A DNA stretch of 64,000 bases from Buchnera aphidicola (Ceratovacuna keduensis) (GTDB lineage: Bacteria > Pseudomonadota > Gammaproteobacteria > Enterobacterales > Enterobacteriaceae), in NCBI RefSeq assembly GCF_039372665.1, contig NZ_CP134994.1, forward strand, positions 310,001 to 374,000. Direction: 5' to 3'. The notes under the pieces are model-generated. The model was not told where the DNA came from and made no database searches. It saw nothing but the letters and a program-made list of their open reading frames with translations. Positions within the stretch are counted from its first letter, which is position 1. Every line of letters starts with the position of its first letter. Shown here in pieces: positions 28,721 through 40,830 of this stretch. Made by a program: the position numbers and the translations under genes.

Positions 28721-30475
28721 ATGGATAAAATAAAAATTAATTTTTCACCTATTTTAATGAGATTATTAAAATATGGAATTTTATATAAAAAAAAAATATT
28801 ATATGTAATAATATTATTATTGTCTTCATCAATTTGTGAAGTATTATGTCCTATATTAATAAGCTTTTTCATAAAAACTATTATAGAAACAAATTCAATA
28901 GAAATTAAAACTTTTATATTAATAATTTCTATTTTCATAATTTTGCAAATTATATCTGCATTATGCAATTATTTAGAAATAATAATATTTAGTAAAATAT
29001 CTACAAAAATAGTTAAAAAAATTAGATTAGATGTTATGAAATCAGCATTAAATCAACCAATTAAAATATTTGACAAAAAACCAATAGGGCAAATCGTTTC
29101 TAAAGTTACAAATGATACAGAAACTATAAAAGAACTGTATGAAAGAGTTATTCCTTCTACCATAAGAAATATAATATTAATAACAATTGTATTAATAACA
29201 ATGTTTTTATTAGAATGGAAAATGGCTTGTATATCAATAATAATGTTTCCAGTAATTTCAACTATAATGATAATATATCAAAAATATAGTACTCCAATAA
29301 TAAGAAAATTAAGATCTTATATAGCAGAAATAAATAATGTATTTAATGAAGCAATAAATGGAATGCAAATAATACAACAATTTAATAAAGAAAAAATGTT
29401 TTATAAAAAAATAAAAAAAATAAGTAAATTACATTATTTATATAGAATGAAAATATTAAAATTAGATGGTTTCTTACTTAGACCATTGTTTAGTTTTTGT
29501 ACTAATATAATATTATGTGGACTAATATTATTATTTAATTTTTTCCCAAAAGAATCATTTCAAGTAAGCACTTTATATGTATTTATAAATTATCTAAACA
29601 GATTAAATGAACCTATGTTATCAATAATAAATCAACAATCTACACTTCAACAATCTATAGTATCAGGAGAAAGAATATTTAAATTAATAGATTCTAAAAA
29701 AAAAGAATATGGAAAAAATAATAATCCTATTAAAGATGGTAAAATACATATAAAAAATTTAAATTTTTATTATTCAAACAAAGAAAAAAAAATATTAAAA
29801 AATATAAATATAAAAATTAAGAAAAAAAAATTTGTTGCTTTTGTAGGTCATACAGGTAGTGGTAAAAGTACTTTAGCTAATCTAATAATAGGAAATTATA
29901 AAATAAAAGAAGGAAATATATATATAGATAATAAAAAAATAGAAGAAATAAGTAAAAATGTAATTACTAATAATATAGGAATAGTTCAACAAGATCCGTT
30001 TATTTTTACGGATACATTGTTTAATAATATTTCATTAAAAAGAAAAATTTCTACAAAAAAAATAATAAAAGTTATAAAAGATGTTGAATTGTATGATCTT
30101 ATAAAAAAAAATAGAAAAGGAATTCATATGAAAATTAATGAAAAAGGTAACAATATTTCACAAGGTCAAAAACAATTAATATCTATAGCAAGAATATTAG
30201 TAAAAAAACCAAAAATTTTAATATTGGATGAATCTACAGCAAATATAGATTCTAATACTGAAAAAAAAATTCAAAAAATATTATTTAAAATTAAAAAAAA
30301 TCTAACTTTAATAATAATAGCTCACAGACTTTCTACTATAATAAAATCAGATAAAATATTTGTTTTCAATAAAGGAAAAATAATAGAAAAAGGAAATCAT
30401 AAAGAACTAATGAAAAATAAAAAATTTTATTGGAGAATGTATACATTGCAAATTCATAATAAAAAAATATTTTAA
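28721..30475 (+). CDS. mdlB: ABC transporter, permease-ATPase half MdlB
   Basis: A 584-residue half-transporter and partner of MdlA. The transmembrane domain occupies the first ~310 residues. The ATPase domain shows Walker A 'GHTGSGKST', Q-loop 'GIVQQDPFIFTDT', signature 'ISQGQKQLISIARIL' and Walker B 'ILILDESTANID'. The signature has SQGQ where MdlA has SGGQ, a small asymmetry between the two sites that is common in heterodimeric exporters. Both ATP sites look potentially active. Retention of this pair in small genomes suggests an envelope function. Confidence 0.95.
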   Translation: MDKIKINFSPILMRLLKYGILYKKKILYVIILLLSSSICEVLCPILISFFIKTIIETNSIEIKTFILIISIFIILQIISALCNYLEIIIFSKISTKIVKKIRLDVMKSALNQPIKIFDKKPIGQIVSKVTNDTETIKELYERVIPSTIRNIILITIVLITMFLLEWKMACISIIMFPVISTIMIIYQKYSTPIIRKLRSYIAEINNVFNEAINGMQIIQQFNKEKMFYKKIKKISKLHYLYRMKILKLDGFLLRPLFSFCTNIILCGLILLFNFFPKESFQVSTLYVFINYLNRLNEPMLSIINQQSTLQQSIVSGERIFKLIDSKKKEYGKNNNPIKDGKIHIKNLNFYYSNKEKKILKNINIKIKKKKFVAFVGHTGSGKSTLANLIIGNYKIKEGNIYIDNKKIEEISKNVITNNIGIVQQDPFIFTDTLFNNISLKRKISTKKIIKVIKDVELYDLIKKNRKGIHMKINEKGNNISQGQKQLISIARILVKKPKILILDESTANIDSNTEKKIQKILFKIKKNLTLIIIAHRLSTIIKSDKIFVFNKGKIIEKGNHKELMKNKKFYWRMYTLQIHNKKIF

Positions 30476-30481
30476 TAAAAT

Positions 30482-30593
30482 ATATCTTCTGTCAACTTTA
30501 ACTTAAGTACCTGATTATATTTAAATTGGCTGCTTTTTTCCAAACCTGACCTAATGTTTAAATATTCAGAACATAAGGGCTGACAGAAGATAT
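30482..30593 (-). ncRNA. ffs: Signal recognition particle 4.5S RNA
   Basis: On the minus strand the core GGTCAGGTTTGGAAAAAAGC then AGCC reproduces the conserved SRP domain IV (E. coli GGTCAGGTCCGGAAGGAAGC then AGCC). The ends close in a long helix: ATATCTTCTGTCA at one end pairs perfectly with TGACAGAAGATAT at the other. Total length about 112 nt against 114 in E. coli. With Ffh it targets nascent membrane proteins to the Sec translocon. Position between mdlB and dnaX agrees with E. coli order. Confidence 0.95.
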
Positions 30594-30703
30594 TATTTAT
30601 TATAATATATAATTCAATATAAAACAATATATTAAAAAAAAATATAAAATGAAAAAATTTTAATATTACAATTTTTATAAAAATAATATATAATTATAAA
30701 ATT

Positions 30704-31783
30704 ATGAGTTATAAAATATTAGCTAGAAAATATAGACCTAAATGTTTTAATGAAATAGTAGGTCAAAAATATATAATAAAGTCAATATATAATAGTTTTA
30801 AACTTAAAAAAATACATCAATCATGGATATTTTCCGGAAAAAGTGGTATAGGAAAAACTACTATATCAAGACTATTATCTAAAAGTTTAAGTTGTAAAAT
30901 TGGAATAAAATATTTTTCTTGTTTAAAATGCAATAACTGTATAGAAATATTAAATGGAAATTTTGTAGACTTAATAGAAATTGATGCAGCATCTAAAACT
31001 AAAGTAGAAGAAATTAAAGAAATATTAGACAATTCTAAATATCTTCCAATAAAAGGAAGATTTAAAATTTATATAATTGATGAATTTCATATGTTATCTA
31101 AACATAGTTTTAATGCATTATTAAAAATTTTAGAAGAACCTTATAAACATATAAAATTTATATTAGCTACAACAAATATACAAAAAATACCAGAAACAAT
31201 AATTTCTAGATGCATATGTTTTAATCTAAAAGAAATTAGCAAAAAACAAATAAAAAGATATTTAATAAGTATATTAAAAAAAGAAAATATAAAAATAGAA
31301 AAAAATGCAATAGAAATAATATACGAAGAATCTAAAGGAAATATAAGAAGTTCTTTAAATATTATAGAACAAGCTATTCTACTAAATAAAAATATAATTA
31401 CAGAAAAAAATATAATAAATATATTAGGAAAAATAGAACAAAATAAAATGTTTTTATTAATAAAATATTTAATATTAAAAAATAAAAACAAAGTTTTTAA
31501 AATATTAAATGAAATTAATGCATCTAACTTTCAATGGAAAATAATATTAGATAATATATTAAAATTATTACATCATTTTGCTATTTTAAAAAAATTTGGA
31601 TTTTCTATAGAAAAAAAAACATATATGAAAAATTATAGAAATGAAATTATAAAAATGTTAAAAAATATAAAACTTTCAAAAATATATAAATATTATAAAA
31701 TAATGATAAGTGGAAAAAAAGAAATTAAAATTTCTATCAATCCTAGAATATGCGTAGAAATGGCATTATTAAAAATTTTATAA
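30704..31783 (+). CDS. dnaX: DNA polymerase III subunit gamma (DnaX without tau domains)
   Basis: A 359-residue clamp-loader ATPase. 'SYKILARKYRPKCFNEIVGQ' opens the protein, Walker A is GKSGIGKT (45-52), the zinc cysteines are 64, 73, 76 and 79 as in E. coli, and 'IIDEFHMLS' is the Walker B. E. coli tau has 643 residues; here the frame ends soon after domain III, so the DnaB- and alpha-binding domains IV and V are absent and only a gamma-type product can be made. This truncation is known for Buchnera. ybaB follows after 24 bases. Confidence 0.96.
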   Translation: MSYKILARKYRPKCFNEIVGQKYIIKSIYNSFKLKKIHQSWIFSGKSGIGKTTISRLLSKSLSCKIGIKYFSCLKCNNCIEILNGNFVDLIEIDAASKTKVEEIKEILDNSKYLPIKGRFKIYIIDEFHMLSKHSFNALLKILEEPYKHIKFILATTNIQKIPETIISRCICFNLKEISKKQIKRYLISILKKENIKIEKNAIEIIYEESKGNIRSSLNIIEQAILLNKNIITEKNIINILGKIEQNKMFLLIKYLILKNKNKVFKILNEINASNFQWKIILDNILKLLHHFAILKKFGFSIEKKTYMKNYRNEIIKMLKNIKLSKIYKYYKIMISGKKEIKISINPRICVEMALLKIL

Positions 31784-31807
31784 AAACTAATAAAAATAAG
31801 GTTAAAA

Positions 31808-32137
31808 ATGTTTACAAACGAAAAATTAGGAAATTTAATGAAACAAGCGCAACAAATGCAAGAAAAAATGTCTAAAATGCAAGAAGAAATGGCTAAAATA
31901 GAAGTTACTGGTGAAGCTGGAGCAGGTCTAGTAAAAGTAACCATAAATGGTATACACAATTGCAGAAAAGTAGAAATTGATCCAACATTATTAGAAGATG
32001 ATAAAGAAATATTAGAAGATTTAGCTACAGCAGCTTTTAATGATGCATCAAGAAGAATCTCTGAAGCACAAAAGAAAAAAATGTCTAATATTTCTAATAA
32101 TTCACAACTACCAAATGGATTTAATTTTCCTTTTTAG
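31808..32137 (+). CDS. ybaB: Nucleoid-associated protein YbaB/EbfC
   Basis: A 109-residue protein, identical in length to E. coli YbaB. Long N-terminal helix '[20 protein letters not shown]', then '[20 protein letters not shown]' and '[20 protein letters not shown]' are the family hallmarks. It is a dimeric DNA-binding protein of the nucleoid. Conservation is notably higher than in neighbouring genes. In E. coli recR follows; here htpG comes next and recR is absent. The stop codon is TAG, rare in this window. Confidence 0.96.
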   Translation: MFTNEKLGNLMKQAQQMQEKMSKMQEEMAKIEVTGEAGAGLVKVTINGIHNCRKVEIDPTLLEDDKEILEDLATAAFNDASRRISEAQKKKMSNISNNSQLPNGFNFPF

Positions 32138-32217
32138 TATTAAAATATTATATAAAAATTATTTAATAAAAATATATATTAAAAAATATTTAATAAAAAT
32201 TTTAATTAGGAAAAAAA

Positions 32218-34074
32218 ATGAAATCAGAAAAATATTCATTTAAATCAGAATCAAAACAACTTTTAAAATTAATGATACATTCCTTATATTCTAATAAAGA
32301 AATATTTATTAGAGAATTAATATCAAATTCATCAGATGCAATAGAAAAACTAAGATTTTTATTACTTTCTAATGAAAAATTTTCAAATATTAATATAAAA
32401 TATCAAATAAAAATATATTTAGATGAAAAAAATAAAAAAATAAAAATAAGTGATAATGGAATAGGAATGAAAAAAGATGAAGTAATAAAAAATTTAGGAA
32501 CTATTGCAAAATCAGGAACAAAATCTTTTATAAAATCTATAAAAAAAAATAAAAATAATGATTTTATAGGAAAATTTGGAGTTGGTTTTTATTCATCTTT
32601 TATAGTAGCTAAAAAAGTTTATGTAAATACATTATCAATATACAATAAAAATAAAAATAGCATAATATGGAAATCATATGGAAATGGAGAATATTCAATA
32701 GAAAAATCAGATAAAAAAAATGTAGGAACTGATGTAACATTATTTTTAAAAGATTCAGAAAGTTATTTAATAAATTACTATACAATAAAAAATATTATAA
32801 AAAAATATTCAGATCATATAAACATACCTATAAAAATAAAAAAATATGATAAAAAAAATAAATATAAATGGGAAAAAATAAATTTAGCAGAATCTTTATG
32901 GACATTAGAAAAAAAAAATATTGAAAAAGAACAATATATAAATTTCTATAAATATATAACAAATGATAATAATGATCCTTTTATATGGACTCATAATAAA
33001 GTAGAAGGAAATATAGAATACATAATTTTATTATATATACCATCAAAAGCTCCATGGGATATATGGAATAGAGAAAAAAAAAGTGGTTTAAAATTATATA
33101 TAAATAAAGTATATATAATGGATAATGTAGAGCAATTTTTACCAAATTACTTAAGATTTGTAAAAGGAATAATAGATTCTAAAGACTTATCTTTAAATAT
33201 ATCTAGAGAAATACTTCAAGAAAATAAAAATATAGAAATTATAAAAAAGACAATTACTAAAAAAATATTAATACTTATAAAAAACATTGATAAAGAAAAA
33301 TATATAAATTTTTGGAAAGAATTTGGATCTATAATAAAAGAAGGAATAGCTGAAGATATAGAAAATAAAGAACTAATTTGTGATTTATTACTATTTTCTT
33401 CTATAAAAACTAATAGCAAAAATAAATATTTATCTTTAGATGAATATGTTAAAAACATGGAAAAATTTCAAAAAAATATATATTTTATTACTTCAGATAA
33501 TTACAAATCAGCAAAAAACAGTCCTCATTTAGAAATATTTAAACAAAAAAAAATAGATGTTTTAATACTTCATGAAAGAATAGATGAATGGATGATGAAC
33601 TATTTAACAGAATTTAAAGGAATAAAATTTCAATCTGCAAATAAATTTGATGAAACATTAAACAAAATTGCAAACGAAAAAAATAAAAATGAAGAAAAAT
33701 CATCAAAAAAAATAAAAAATTTAATAAAAAAAATAGAAAAAATATTAAAAAACAAAGTTAAAAAAGTAAATTTAACACATAAATTTTCAGAAACAGCAGC
33801 TGCGCTGACAACGGATTCTAATGAAATGAGTACACAAATGGCAAAATTATTTTCTGCAGCAGGTCAAAAAGTTCCTGAAATTAAATATATTTTTGAAATA
33901 AATCCAAATCATAAATTAATAAAAAAAATTTCTAGTATATCAAATAAAAAATATTTTAAAGAATTAGTAAAAATGTTATTTGAACAAGCTGTTTTAAATG
34001 AAAAAGGATCTCTAACAGAACCGAATAAATTTATAAAAAGAATAAATTATTTGTTAACAAAAAATATTATATAA
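32218..34074 (+). CDS. htpG: Molecular chaperone HtpG (Hsp90)
   Basis: A 618-residue Hsp90 (E. coli 624). The N-terminal GHKL ATPase domain shows 'ELISNSSDAIEKLRF', 'ISDNGIGM' and 'FIGKFGVGFYSSFIV'. The middle domain has 'NLSRE' in the form 'SLNISREILQENK' with the catalytic-loop Arg. The C-terminal dimerisation domain contains 'SAAGQKVPEIKYIFEINP'. It is an ATP-dependent cytosolic chaperone. Start is an ATG with AGGA eight bases upstream. Confidence 0.97.
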   Translation: MKSEKYSFKSESKQLLKLMIHSLYSNKEIFIRELISNSSDAIEKLRFLLLSNEKFSNINIKYQIKIYLDEKNKKIKISDNGIGMKKDEVIKNLGTIAKSGTKSFIKSIKKNKNNDFIGKFGVGFYSSFIVAKKVYVNTLSIYNKNKNSIIWKSYGNGEYSIEKSDKKNVGTDVTLFLKDSESYLINYYTIKNIIKKYSDHINIPIKIKKYDKKNKYKWEKINLAESLWTLEKKNIEKEQYINFYKYITNDNNDPFIWTHNKVEGNIEYIILLYIPSKAPWDIWNREKKSGLKLYINKVYIMDNVEQFLPNYLRFVKGIIDSKDLSLNISREILQENKNIEIIKKTITKKILILIKNIDKEKYINFWKEFGSIIKEGIAEDIENKELICDLLLFSSIKTNSKNKYLSLDEYVKNMEKFQKNIYFITSDNYKSAKNSPHLEIFKQKKIDVLILHERIDEWMMNYLTEFKGIKFQSANKFDETLNKIANEKNKNEEKSSKKIKNLIKKIEKILKNKVKKVNLTHKFSETAAALTTDSNEMSTQMAKLFSAAGQKVPEIKYIFEINPNHKLIKKISSISNKKYFKELVKMLFEQAVLNEKGSLTEPNKFIKRINYLLTKNII

Positions 34075-34108
34075 AAAAATAAATTTATAAAAAGTGTGAA
34101 AAAAAAAT

Positions 34109-34758
34109 ATGAAAATAATTATATTAGGAGCTCCGGGAAGTGGTAAAGGTACTCAAGCAAACATAATATCAAAAAAATATAATATAAAAAAAATTTCTTT
34201 AGGAGAAATATTTAGAAAAAATATAAAAAAAAAAATTATTTAGGAAACATGATTAAGAAAAAAATTGAAAATGGAAAATTAGTAGATGATAAAATATCCA
34301 TTAAAATTATAAAAAAAATAATTTCTGAAAAAGATTGTAAAAATGGATATATATTAGATGGATTTCCTAGAACATTTATGCAAGTAAAAAATATGTTTAA
34401 TAAAAATATTAAAATAAATTGCATAATAGAAATTATTACAAATAAAAAAACAATATTAGAAAGAATATCTGGAAGATTAGTACATGAAAAATCAGGAAGA
34501 GTATATCATAAAATATTTTTTCCACCAAAAATAAAAAATAAAGATAACATTACTGGAGAAAAATTAAAAACAAGAAAAGATGATAAAAAAAAAATAGTAG
34601 AAAAAAGATTTAAAGAATATGAACAAGAAATAAAAAAAATAAGAAAATATTTTATAAACAAAACATTAAATAAAAAAATATATTATAAAATAAATGGAAA
34701 TTTAGAAAAAAACATAATAAGTAAAAATATATCAAAAATAATAAAAAAATATATTTAA
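34109..34758 (+). pseudogene. adk: Adenylate kinase, split by a frameshift at a poly(A) tract (probably rescued)
   Basis: From ATG 34109 the frame gives [18 protein letters not shown] and then '[14 protein letters not shown]', a perfect Adk start with P-loop at residues 7-15, but it stops at TAG 34241. The rest of Adk ([20 protein letters not shown], 'DGFPRT', 'RISGRLVHEKSGRVYH', 'KTRKDD') continues in the -1 frame to 34758. The switch lies at 11 A (34225-34235). Joined, the product is about 216 residues (E. coli 214) with P-loop, NMP and LID domains intact. Adk is essential for adenylate balance (ATP + AMP to 2 ADP), and the downstream part shows no decay. mRNA slippage adding one A, or a sequencing error, are the likely explanations. 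Confidence 0.88.
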
Positions 34759-34766
34759 TTATTTTT

Positions 34767-34840
<74 letters not shown>

Positions 34841-34968
34841 ATTTTTTTAAGTAAATTATATATTATTTTATATATTATGTAAAATATAAGAATGCATTTT
34901 TTTTATAAAATTTGCAAGTACTTTTTAAAAATTATATTATAATGTTTTTAAAAAAAAATGGAGAAAAA

Positions 34969-35826
34969 ATGTTAAATAAAATAATAAATGGAAAAAAAAT
35001 AGCAAATTATTTACAAAAAAAAATAAAAAAAAAAATAATAAAAAAAGTTAAAAATGGAAAAAGAAGACCAGGAATAGCAATAATATTAATAGGAAATGAT
35101 TCCTCTTCTAAAATTTATGTTAAAAAAAAAAAAATTGCATGTAAAAAAGTAGGATTTATATTTAAATATTGGAACTTTAAAAATTCTGTTAAAGAAATAG
35201 AAATATTAAAATTAATAAAAAAATTAAATAAAAATATAGAAATAGATGGAATATTAGTTCAACTTCCATTACCAAATCATATAAATTATAAAAATATAAT
35301 GTGTTCTATATCATATAAAAAAGATATAGATTGTCTTAATCCATATAATGCAGGTCTTTTATTCCAAAAAAATTCTATAATAACTTCATGTACAGCAAAA
35401 GGAATAATGACATTAATAAAAAAATATAAAATAAATATTATAGGATTAAACGCTTTAATAATAGGATCCTCTAACATAGTAGGAAAACCAATAAGTATGG
35501 AACTTTTAGCATCTGGATGCACAATAACTATAGCTAACAAACATACAAAAAATTTAATAAATTATACTAAAAATGCAGATTTATTAGTAGTTGCTATAGG
35601 AAAACCTAATTTTATAAAAAAATCTTGGGTTAAAAAAAATTCTATAATATTTGATGTAGGAATTAATAAAATGCCAGATGGAAAAATAATAGGAGATGTA
35701 AATTTAAAATCAGTATATAAAAAAATATCTTATATTACTCCAGTTCCAGGAGGAGTTGGCCCGATGACAGTTACTTCATTATTAGAAAATACATTAATAA
35801 CATATAAAAAATATTATAAAAATTAA
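34969..35826 (+). CDS. folD: Methylenetetrahydrofolate dehydrogenase / cyclohydrolase FolD
   Basis: A 285-residue bifunctional enzyme (E. coli 288) that interconverts methylene-, methenyl- and formyl-tetrahydrofolate. The open frame extends 19 codons upstream from a TTG, but ATG 34969 is preferred: GGAGA lies 4 bases before it and the protein then starts like E. coli FolD. Motifs 'IYVKKKKIACKKVGF' (catalytic Tyr and Lys), 'DGILVQLPLPNHI', 'IGSSNIVGKPISMELL' (NADP loop) and 'PVPGGVGPMT' are present. It supplies formyl groups used by Fmt, also in this window. Confidence 0.96.
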   Translation: MLNKIINGKKIANYLQKKIKKKIIKKVKNGKRRPGIAIILIGNDSSSKIYVKKKKIACKKVGFIFKYWNFKNSVKEIEILKLIKKLNKNIEIDGILVQLPLPNHINYKNIMCSISYKKDIDCLNPYNAGLLFQKNSIITSCTAKGIMTLIKKYKINIIGLNALIIGSSNIVGKPISMELLASGCTITIANKHTKNLINYTKNADLLVVAIGKPNFIKKSWVKKNSIIFDVGINKMPDGKIIGDVNLKSVYKKISYITPVPGGVGPMTVTSLLENTLITYKKYYKN

Positions 35827-35840
35827 TTTTAATTAATTTT

Positions 35841-37259
35841 TTATTTAATTTTCCAAAAAGTTTTATTATAATTATCTTCTAATAAAATTCCTATTGAATT
35901 AAATTTTTTTCTAATATTATCAGATTTTCCCCAATTTTTATTTTTTCTAGAAAAATTTCTTATATCTATTAAAATTTCTATTTTACTAATAGAAATTATA
36001 TTTTTTAAAATTCTAATTTTTTGTTTTTTAAAAAAATCATCACAACTTAAATAAAAAAAACCTAAAATTTTTCCTAAAAAAATTAATTTAGTAGACAAAA
36101 TATTTGAATTAATTACATTGTTTTTTTTTTCTATATTTATTCTTTTAGAAATATCAAACAATATAGAAATTGCCTTAGGAGTATTAAAATCGTTATTCAT
36201 TGCACTCATAAATTTTTTTTCAAACATTGTAGATTCTTCTGTTATACAATTATTAGTCTTTGTATTCAATAAAGAATAATATAATCTTTCCATTGAAAGT
36301 CTAGATTTTCTTAAACTATATTTAGTATAAATTAAAGGTTTTCTATAATGAATAGATAAAAAAAAATATCTTATAGTATCAGAATCATAATTTAAAATAG
36401 CCTGTTTTAAACTATAAAAATTTTTTAAAGATTTAGACATTTTACAATTTTTAAAAATTAATAATCCAGAATGTATCCAATATTTTACATATTTTTTATT
36501 ATCTAAAAAACAAGAAGATTGAGATCTTTCATTTTCATGATGAGGAAATAATAAATCTAAACCACCTCCATGTATATCAAAAACCTTACCGCAATATTTA
36601 TAACTTAATGCAGAGCATTCAATATGCCAACCAGGTCTTCCATTCCCCCATGGTGATTTCCATGAAATATTATTTTTATATTTTTTATCTTTTTTATTAA
36701 TTAATTTCCATAAAACAAAATCTTTACTTTTTTTCTTATTTAAAAAATTTATATTATTATTTTTCTTTATTAAATTTGATAATATTTGTTTTGATAATTT
36801 TCCATATGATTTAAAACTAGATATAGAAAACATAATATCACCATTTTTAGATATATATGCATTTTTTAAATCTAACAATTTCATTATAAATTTAATTATT
36901 ATCTTTATATTATGTGTAACTCTAGGCTCAACATCAGGTAATAAAATATTTAAATTATAAAAATCATCTTTCATACTTTTTATAATTCTGTCTACTAAAC
37001 AAAAAAAATTTTCATTATTTTTAAATGATTTTTTAATTATTTTGTCATCTATATCAGTGATATTTCTAATATATTTTACTTTATATCCCAGATATTTTAA
37101 ATATCTTATTATCATATCAAAAACTATAAATGTTCTACCATGACCTAAATGACAAAAATCATATACGGTAATACCACAAACATAAATAAACACTTTTTTA
37201 TAAAAAAATGTCTTAAATATTTCTTTTGAATTTTTTAAAACATTAAAAATTTTTAACAT
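35841..37259 (-). CDS. cysS: Cysteinyl-tRNA synthetase
   Basis: A 472-residue class I synthetase (E. coli 461). The HIGH-type motif is HLGH (37-40), the KMSKS loop is 273-277, and the zinc ligands Cys28, Cys215, His240 and Glu244 are all present. The catalytic domain is well conserved and the C-terminal anticodon-binding part diverged. It starts only 33 bases after the 5S rRNA end on the same strand, with no evident terminator in between, so it may be read through from the rRNA operon. It converges with folD. Confidence 0.97.
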   Translation of the reverse strand: MLKIFNVLKNSKEIFKTFFYKKVFIYVCGITVYDFCHLGHGRTFIVFDMIIRYLKYLGYKVKYIRNITDIDDKIIKKSFKNNENFFCLVDRIIKSMKDDFYNLNILLPDVEPRVTHNIKIIIKFIMKLLDLKNAYISKNGDIMFSISSFKSYGKLSKQILSNLIKKNNNINFLNKKKSKDFVLWKLINKKDKKYKNNISWKSPWGNGRPGWHIECSALSYKYCGKVFDIHGGGLDLLFPHHENERSQSSCFLDNKKYVKYWIHSGLLIFKNCKMSKSLKNFYSLKQAILNYDSDTIRYFFLSIHYRKPLIYTKYSLRKSRLSMERLYYSLLNTKTNNCITEESTMFEKKFMSAMNNDFNTPKAISILFDISKRINIEKKNNVINSNILSTKLIFLGKILGFFYLSCDDFFKKQKIRILKNIISISKIEILIDIRNFSRKNKNWGKSDNIRKKFNSIGILLEDNYNKTFWKIK

Positions 37260-37292
37260 TTATATCTCTATAAATAATAAAACTATATAAAA

Positions 37293-37409
37293 TCCTGGCA
37301 ATTACCTACTCTCACACAAGGATGCCTTGTACTACCATCGGTGTTGAAATGTTTCACTTCTGAGTTCGATATGGATTCAGGTGGTACCATAACACTATAT
37401 CGCCAGGAT
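37293..37409 (-). rRNA. rrf: 5S ribosomal RNA
   Basis: The minus-strand sequence contains CGAACTCAGAAGTGAAAC and GCACCGATGGTAGT-like segments (here ACACCGATGGTAGTA) and GAGAGTAGGTAATTGCCAGG, all standard 5S signatures. The ends ATCCTGGCG and TGCCAGGAT form the closing helix. Length is about 117 nt. It follows 23S after about 90 bases. Ends are approximate by a few bases. Confidence 0.96.
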
Positions 37410-37480
37410 ATAAAAAATAGTTCAAAAAAAATTATGCATAAAATTTTTTATAAAATAACAGAAAAAAACAAAACTAATAA

Positions 37481-37497
37481 AACATTTCTGGTGTTGT

Positions 37498-37507
<10 letters not shown>
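37481..37507 (-). other. 3' half of the 23S rRNA precursor processing stem
   Basis: GTTGTAAGGTTAAGC (37493-37507, + strand) is the exact reverse complement of 40467-40481 at the other end of 23S, and the flanking ACATTT/AAATGT bases extend the pairing. The two ends of 23S therefore close in a 15-bp perfect stem plus extension, the usual RNase III substrate for excising pre-23S. The 5' half lies at 40467-40492. Confidence 0.75.
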
Positions 37508-40474
<2,967 letters not shown>

Positions 40475-40540
40475 TTACAACCCACAAATGTTTTATTTAT
40501 ATTATTTTAAAAAAATATAATTAAAATTTTGTTTAATTCT

Positions 40541-40556
40541 GATTTTTTAAAGAGCA
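40541..40556 (-). promoter_or_regulatory. rRNA antitermination boxA before 23S
   Basis: The minus strand reads TGCTCTTTAAAAAATC, against E. coli rrn spacer boxA TGCTCTTTAACAATT. It lies between tRNA-Glu and 23S, at the usual spacer position. NusB and S10, which bind boxA, are both encoded in this window. The remaining ~150 bases of the spacer are A/T-rich without other features. Confidence 0.8.
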
Positions 40557-40643
40557 TTATTATTAATTTAACTATATAAAATTAAATTAACAATAAAATT
40601 AAAAAATAAAATAGTAATAATTTATAGTAAAATAAATATTTTA

Positions 40644-40716
40644 TGTCCCCTAGGGGATTTGAACCCCTGTTGCCGCCGTGAAAGGGCAGTGTCCTAGACC
40701 TCTAGACGAAGGGGAC
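40644..40716 (-). tRNA. tRNA-Glu (TTC)
   Basis: The minus strand gives a 73-nt cloverleaf starting GTCCCCTTCGTCTAGAGGTC, with anticodon loop CTTTCAC, anticodon TTC. It is nearly identical to E. coli tRNA-Glu. The acceptor stem is GTCCCCT/AGGGGAC; CCA is not encoded and the discriminator is A where E. coli has G. It is the spacer-type tRNA left attached to 23S. It is a target of the Tus-MnmA thiolation pathway. Confidence 0.96.
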
Positions 40717-40830
40717 TAAAATATTAAAATAAATTTTTTAATAACATAATTTTATATACTATAAGTACTAATACTACATAATGAAAAAAAAGAGTCAAGA
40801 AGTTTATTAAATTATTTTTTTTAAAAAAAA

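Noticed and set aside
34912-34968. Upstream extension of folD from a TTG
   Set aside because: The extra 19 residues have no FolD counterpart, and ATG 34969 has a good ribosome-binding site.
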